Assembly (NCBI RefSeq): GCF_005311025.1
Contig: NZ_CP031747.1
Location: 558,001-622,000, forward strand
DNA length: 64,000 bases
From: Alcaligenes faecalis
Lineage (GTDB): Bacteria; Pseudomonadota; Gammaproteobacteria; Burkholderiales; Burkholderiaceae_B
Reading direction: 5' to 3'
The position numbers and the translations under genes are program-made. Under the pieces are notes generated by a model that ran no database searches, was not told the DNA's origin, and saw only the letters and a program-made list of their open reading frames with translations. Shown in pieces: positions 62,301 to 64,000 of the stretch. Numbering within the stretch: the first letter of the stretch is position 1; the number at the start of each line of letters is the position of its first letter.

Positions 62301-64000
62301 GACTTGCTCTTGCTGGATCAAGAATTTTCCATGCTGCGCGCCCGCGAGCATTCGGCACAGATTCCCGGCCCTGAACGTGAGCGCATCGAGAATGCCTTCA
62401 AGGGTGAAAGTGAGCGCATCAATACGCTGGTGTGTACACCTACGCTGGAAATGGGCGTGAATATCGGTGCGCTGGATGCGGTGCTGATGCGCAACGTACC
62501 GCCATTGCCGGCCAACTACTGGCAGCGTGCCGGCCGGGCTGGGCGCCAGTTCCGCATGGCGCTGGATCTGACCTATGCCCGCACCACCAGCCATGACCGC
62601 GCCTACTTCAACGAGCCATTGAAAATGCTCGAAGGGTTGGTGGAGCCACCCAGCTTCAACCTGCGCAACCCGGTGATGGTCGCCAAACACGTTAATGCCA
62701 CGGTGTTGACCACCCTGCTGCAGATGCTGCGCTCCAACAGCTTGCCAGACACGCAGGCAAGGAATCTGGAGCAGGCGCTGGGTACTTGTTTGCCAGGCCA
62801 GATCCGGCCTTATCTGTTTACTGCCGAAGGCATGGTGCGTGAGGCACCTTTGTCGGTTACGCCACTGGCTCAACAAATTGCTGCGCACCAATCCAGCCTG
62901 TTAAGTGCGGTATTGAAGGCCTTCCAGCAGGGTTGGCCTGTAGGCGATAGCGAAGTGGTCAGCCGTGAACAGCTAGAATCGGTCATTGGCGGCTTTGCCG
63001 ATCAGTTGCAAGGAGTGATCGATCGCCTGTTCCAGCGCTTGCAGTGGGCGCTCGCGCAGCTGGAGCGGCTGCGTAAGGTCGCCGCAGGCAAAGGTGCGCT
63101 GGATGCGGACGAAGAGGCGCTGCGTGCCCGTTGCGAGCGTCTGGTGAAAAAACTCAAGGGTGAGGCGCGCCGCAACCGCAATCAGGCTGAAGGCATCGAC
63201 GATACCAACACCTACGGCGTGCTGGCGGCTGAAGGCTTCCTGCCGGGTTACGGCCTAGATACCGGCGCGGTCACCCTGACCCATGTGGCACCCCGCCACA
63301 GCAGTGACATCAGCGATTGGGAGCTGCGGCGCAATACGGCGCTCGCTGTGCGCGAGTATGTACCCGGCAACTTGATCTATGCCAACGCTCACAAGTTTGT
63401 GCCGCGGCATTTTCATCTGATTCCTGAAGAACCGTTGACCTTTGCCGTGGATGTTGCCAGTGAATCTGTTCAGGAGACAGGCCCGACATCCAAGTCGGGC
63501 AGCGAAGCCAGCTCGATGTCGATAGCGCAGATTCCCGGCGTCGTCATCTGCGATGTGGACGCGCCGCACCATTCCTACATTTCCGATGATGAGGACTACC
63601 GCTTTCAGATGTCGGTGGCGGTGTTTGCCCAGGATCAGGGGCGGCATTCCGGCGGCAGTCTTTACGAGTGGGGTAAATCCCAGCTGCAACTCAAACACGG
63701 TATGCACATGCGTCTGGTCAATGTCGGCGCTGCCTCCCAGGTACGCTCTGGCACCTTGTTGGGCTATCCCTTATGTCTGGTCTGCGGCGCCAGCCGCTCG
63801 GCCATGAGCAGTCAGCAGGAACTCGACAAGTTTAACGAGCACCATGTCGAACGATGCGGGCGGCCGATTCAGAACATTGCTTTTTACGCTGAGGTGGTGG
63901 CTGATGCACTGGTGCTGCAGGACTGTGCCTCCCAGGAAACAGCCTACAGCGTCATGGAGTCGCTGCGACAGGGTGCGGCCGATGTGCTGGATATGGAAAT
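59313..64000 (+). CDS. DEAD-box helicase with DUF1998-like zinc region, partial
   Basis: Open from the ATG at 59313 (TGATG overlap with the methyltransferase stop) to the window edge, over 1560 residues and incomplete. Q/Walker A region TGTGSGKTESFLLP (G110, K115), MNALAEDQLQRM motif, DEAH box VFDEAHTFTGAGG near 265, TSATIADPRRG near 305. A Cys-rich insert (~519-640: SCTTCGQHYF, CRYCGTTHDRQLPECVGCG, CVSCGAHGR) lies before helicase C (CTPTLEMGVNIGAL, then QRAGRAGRQ near 1070). CLVCGASRSAMSS and HHVERCGRP near 1490-1520 look like the DUF1998/MZB zinc site. It thus joins DrmA-like helicase and DrmB-like parts in one chain. Confidence 0.8.
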   Translation, partial: MLNPITYTEEVVSDFLRYQLSTYAFADEGLYRQMRELLNLEHTRNTPLLKGPFISLSRTFMKGASLEQLVKEGVLHPHIRQLSPYPGAYLHQEKAFRSIKAGRTTLVATGTGSGKTESFLLPIISRCLQLRDEGAEAGVTAVIVYPMNALAEDQLQRMRELLVGTGVTFGMYVGKTPRTEADINGVRLAPGSTVADYRSKLQQMQQQKIDVALHPAEERVSREAMRTNGQQPRILLTNVKQLELLLTRQQDLELFDNARLEFMVFDEAHTFTGAGGAETACLIRRLRAYCGKDENSTTCIATSATIADPRRGIEAGREFASRFFGIDGQNVELIGEAYEEDIWGEPRSVSAPFNGDQAMQLKTVLEMLGTLDKAEVDAADLQAFRIWFQTTSGMRMAGDNWREALNQWLSHNEVVYQIAEALRRPRAVASLLEDLNAALGRPITEEEILIWLALGAAARNGDRPLLRPVVHGFVRGVSGAVVTFEEGQGQPAKLWLSAEDAISDDAGRDTELKPFPLSSCTTCGQHYFEHGLEDFNFTGSEPGGGSAEGKNRAWRATDITLGGVRAVSLDHQVGSDGEEEPSRTEVLFVCRYCGTTHDRQLPECVGCGRNKVLKALHFVQQKEDHIGRLTRCVSCGAHGRRVTGSYREPARPVRATGVADVHVLAQSMIHRAERKRLLVFADNRQDAAFQAGWMQDRSRRYRLRELIYKKLSAGAVSVSDLVLWLDQYLDADDELSRALIPEVWRVESKSETSLAHAEERKWFLRAQVLRELTLGARQSTGLEPLGRLKIHYRGLDETHPVIQKWAASLGCTAQDLREGIASLLDAARSRRMLFDPITRMFSKFWLDGEKEVLRGYLPIMRGVPEALVFERDGQHDKGRIKQWFSNYDSSAKQAAGAWGVPHDQIQAFLHDVWRLCSDELELLTQVQLKGARGKNLPGCHGSTQVHVDNLMLVPSTGMYRCQTCRRLHARVNPGMTCMAWRCNGKLVFEEENPDNYDLLLLDQEFSMLRAREHSAQIPGPERERIENAFKGESERINTLVCTPTLEMGVNIGALDAVLMRNVPPLPANYWQRAGRAGRQFRMALDLTYARTTSHDRAYFNEPLKMLEGLVEPPSFNLRNPVMVAKHVNATVLTTLLQMLRSNSLPDTQARNLEQALGTCLPGQIRPYLFTAEGMVREAPLSVTPLAQQIAAHQSSLLSAVLKAFQQGWPVGDSEVVSREQLESVIGGFADQLQGVIDRLFQRLQWALAQLERLRKVAAGKGALDADEEALRARCERLVKKLKGEARRNRNQAEGIDDTNTYGVLAAEGFLPGYGLDTGAVTLTHVAPRHSSDISDWELRRNTALAVREYVPGNLIYANAHKFVPRHFHLIPEEPLTFAVDVASESVQETGPTSKSGSEASSMSIAQIPGVVICDVDAPHHSYISDDEDYRFQMSVAVFAQDQGRHSGGSLYEWGKSQLQLKHGMHMRLVNVGAASQVRSGTLLGYPLCLVCGASRSAMSSQQELDKFNEHHVERCGRPIQNIAFYAEVVADALVLQDCASQETAYSVMESLRQGAADVLDME

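Noticed and set aside
61980-62891. 303-codon minus-strand open frame
   Set aside because: Also a shadow of the helicase gene, His/Gln-rich translation without recognisable features.

Overview
The window looks like a chromosomal segment of a beta-proteobacterium of the family Alcaligenaceae, most probably Alcaligenes faecalis. The basis is the housekeeping gene order (rRNA methyltransferase / ppsR / ppsA; smpB / ratA / ratB; mltG / holB / tatD), which is Bordetella-like, and a binary toxin pair that matches the AfIP-1A/AfIP-1B insecticidal proteins described from Alcaligenes. No rRNA or tRNA gene and no CRISPR array was seen.

Region 1 (1-27.9 kb) is ordinary core genome: RNA methyltransferase, amidase, PEP synthase with its regulator, a TetR regulator, NDH-2, tmRNA partner SmpB with RatA/RatB, a three-gene valine-catabolism operon (isobutyryl-CoA dehydrogenase, 3-hydroxyisobutyryl-CoA hydrolase, mmsB), ygfZ, mltG, holB, tatD, an ankyrin protein, redox enzymes, two YceI proteins with a cytochrome b561, and small lipoproteins. 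One oddity is a T4-type deoxynucleoside monophosphate kinase, in reverse orientation, lying between mltG and holB where related genomes usually carry tmk.

Region 2 (26.2-32.3 kb) is a small accessory insertion. An integrase-like gene that lacks the nucleophilic tyrosine and a GNAT acetyltransferase gene are followed by an AT-rich reverse-strand operon for an aegerolysin plus a MACPF pore-former. Decayed partial copies of the same integrase and GNAT genes follow, so the toxin operon is bracketed by a duplication. An SDR oxidoreductase comes next.

Region 3 (32.4-42.4 kb) is the replication/partition block of a PFGI-1/SPI-7-class integrative conjugative element: ParA, ParB, DUF2857, two winged-helix-like replication proteins, TIGR03761 and DUF3158 proteins, SSB and a truncated SNF2 helicase. 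Inside this operon, coupled by start/stop overlaps on both sides, is an 86-codon ORF made almost entirely of a 36-bp (12-residue) tandem repeat. Each unit carries two inverted repeats with compensating changes. This is the most unusual structure in the window.

Region 4 (42.4-49.7 kb) is mosaic mobile DNA: a toxin-antitoxin pair, an uncharacterised protein with a ribbon-helix-helix-like tail, an inovirus Gp2/YfjJ-type replication protein with a hairpin over its ribosome binding site, a frameshifted AlpA, and a reverse-strand module (Zn-ribbon/glycine-zipper protein, DUF932, YqaJ exonuclease, RadC, a phage gp3-like protein and a 48-residue membrane peptide).

Region 5 (49.7-64.0 kb) is a defence operon read off one promoter: a WYL regulator of BrxR/CapW type, a DrmD-like SNF2 helicase, a 1695-residue adenine methyltransferase (DrmMI-like) and a very large DEAD-box helicase carrying a DUF1998-like cysteine region, which runs off the end. 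This resembles class 1 DISARM, but with DrmA-like and DrmB-like parts apparently in one chain. A nuclease such as DrmC would be expected beyond the window.
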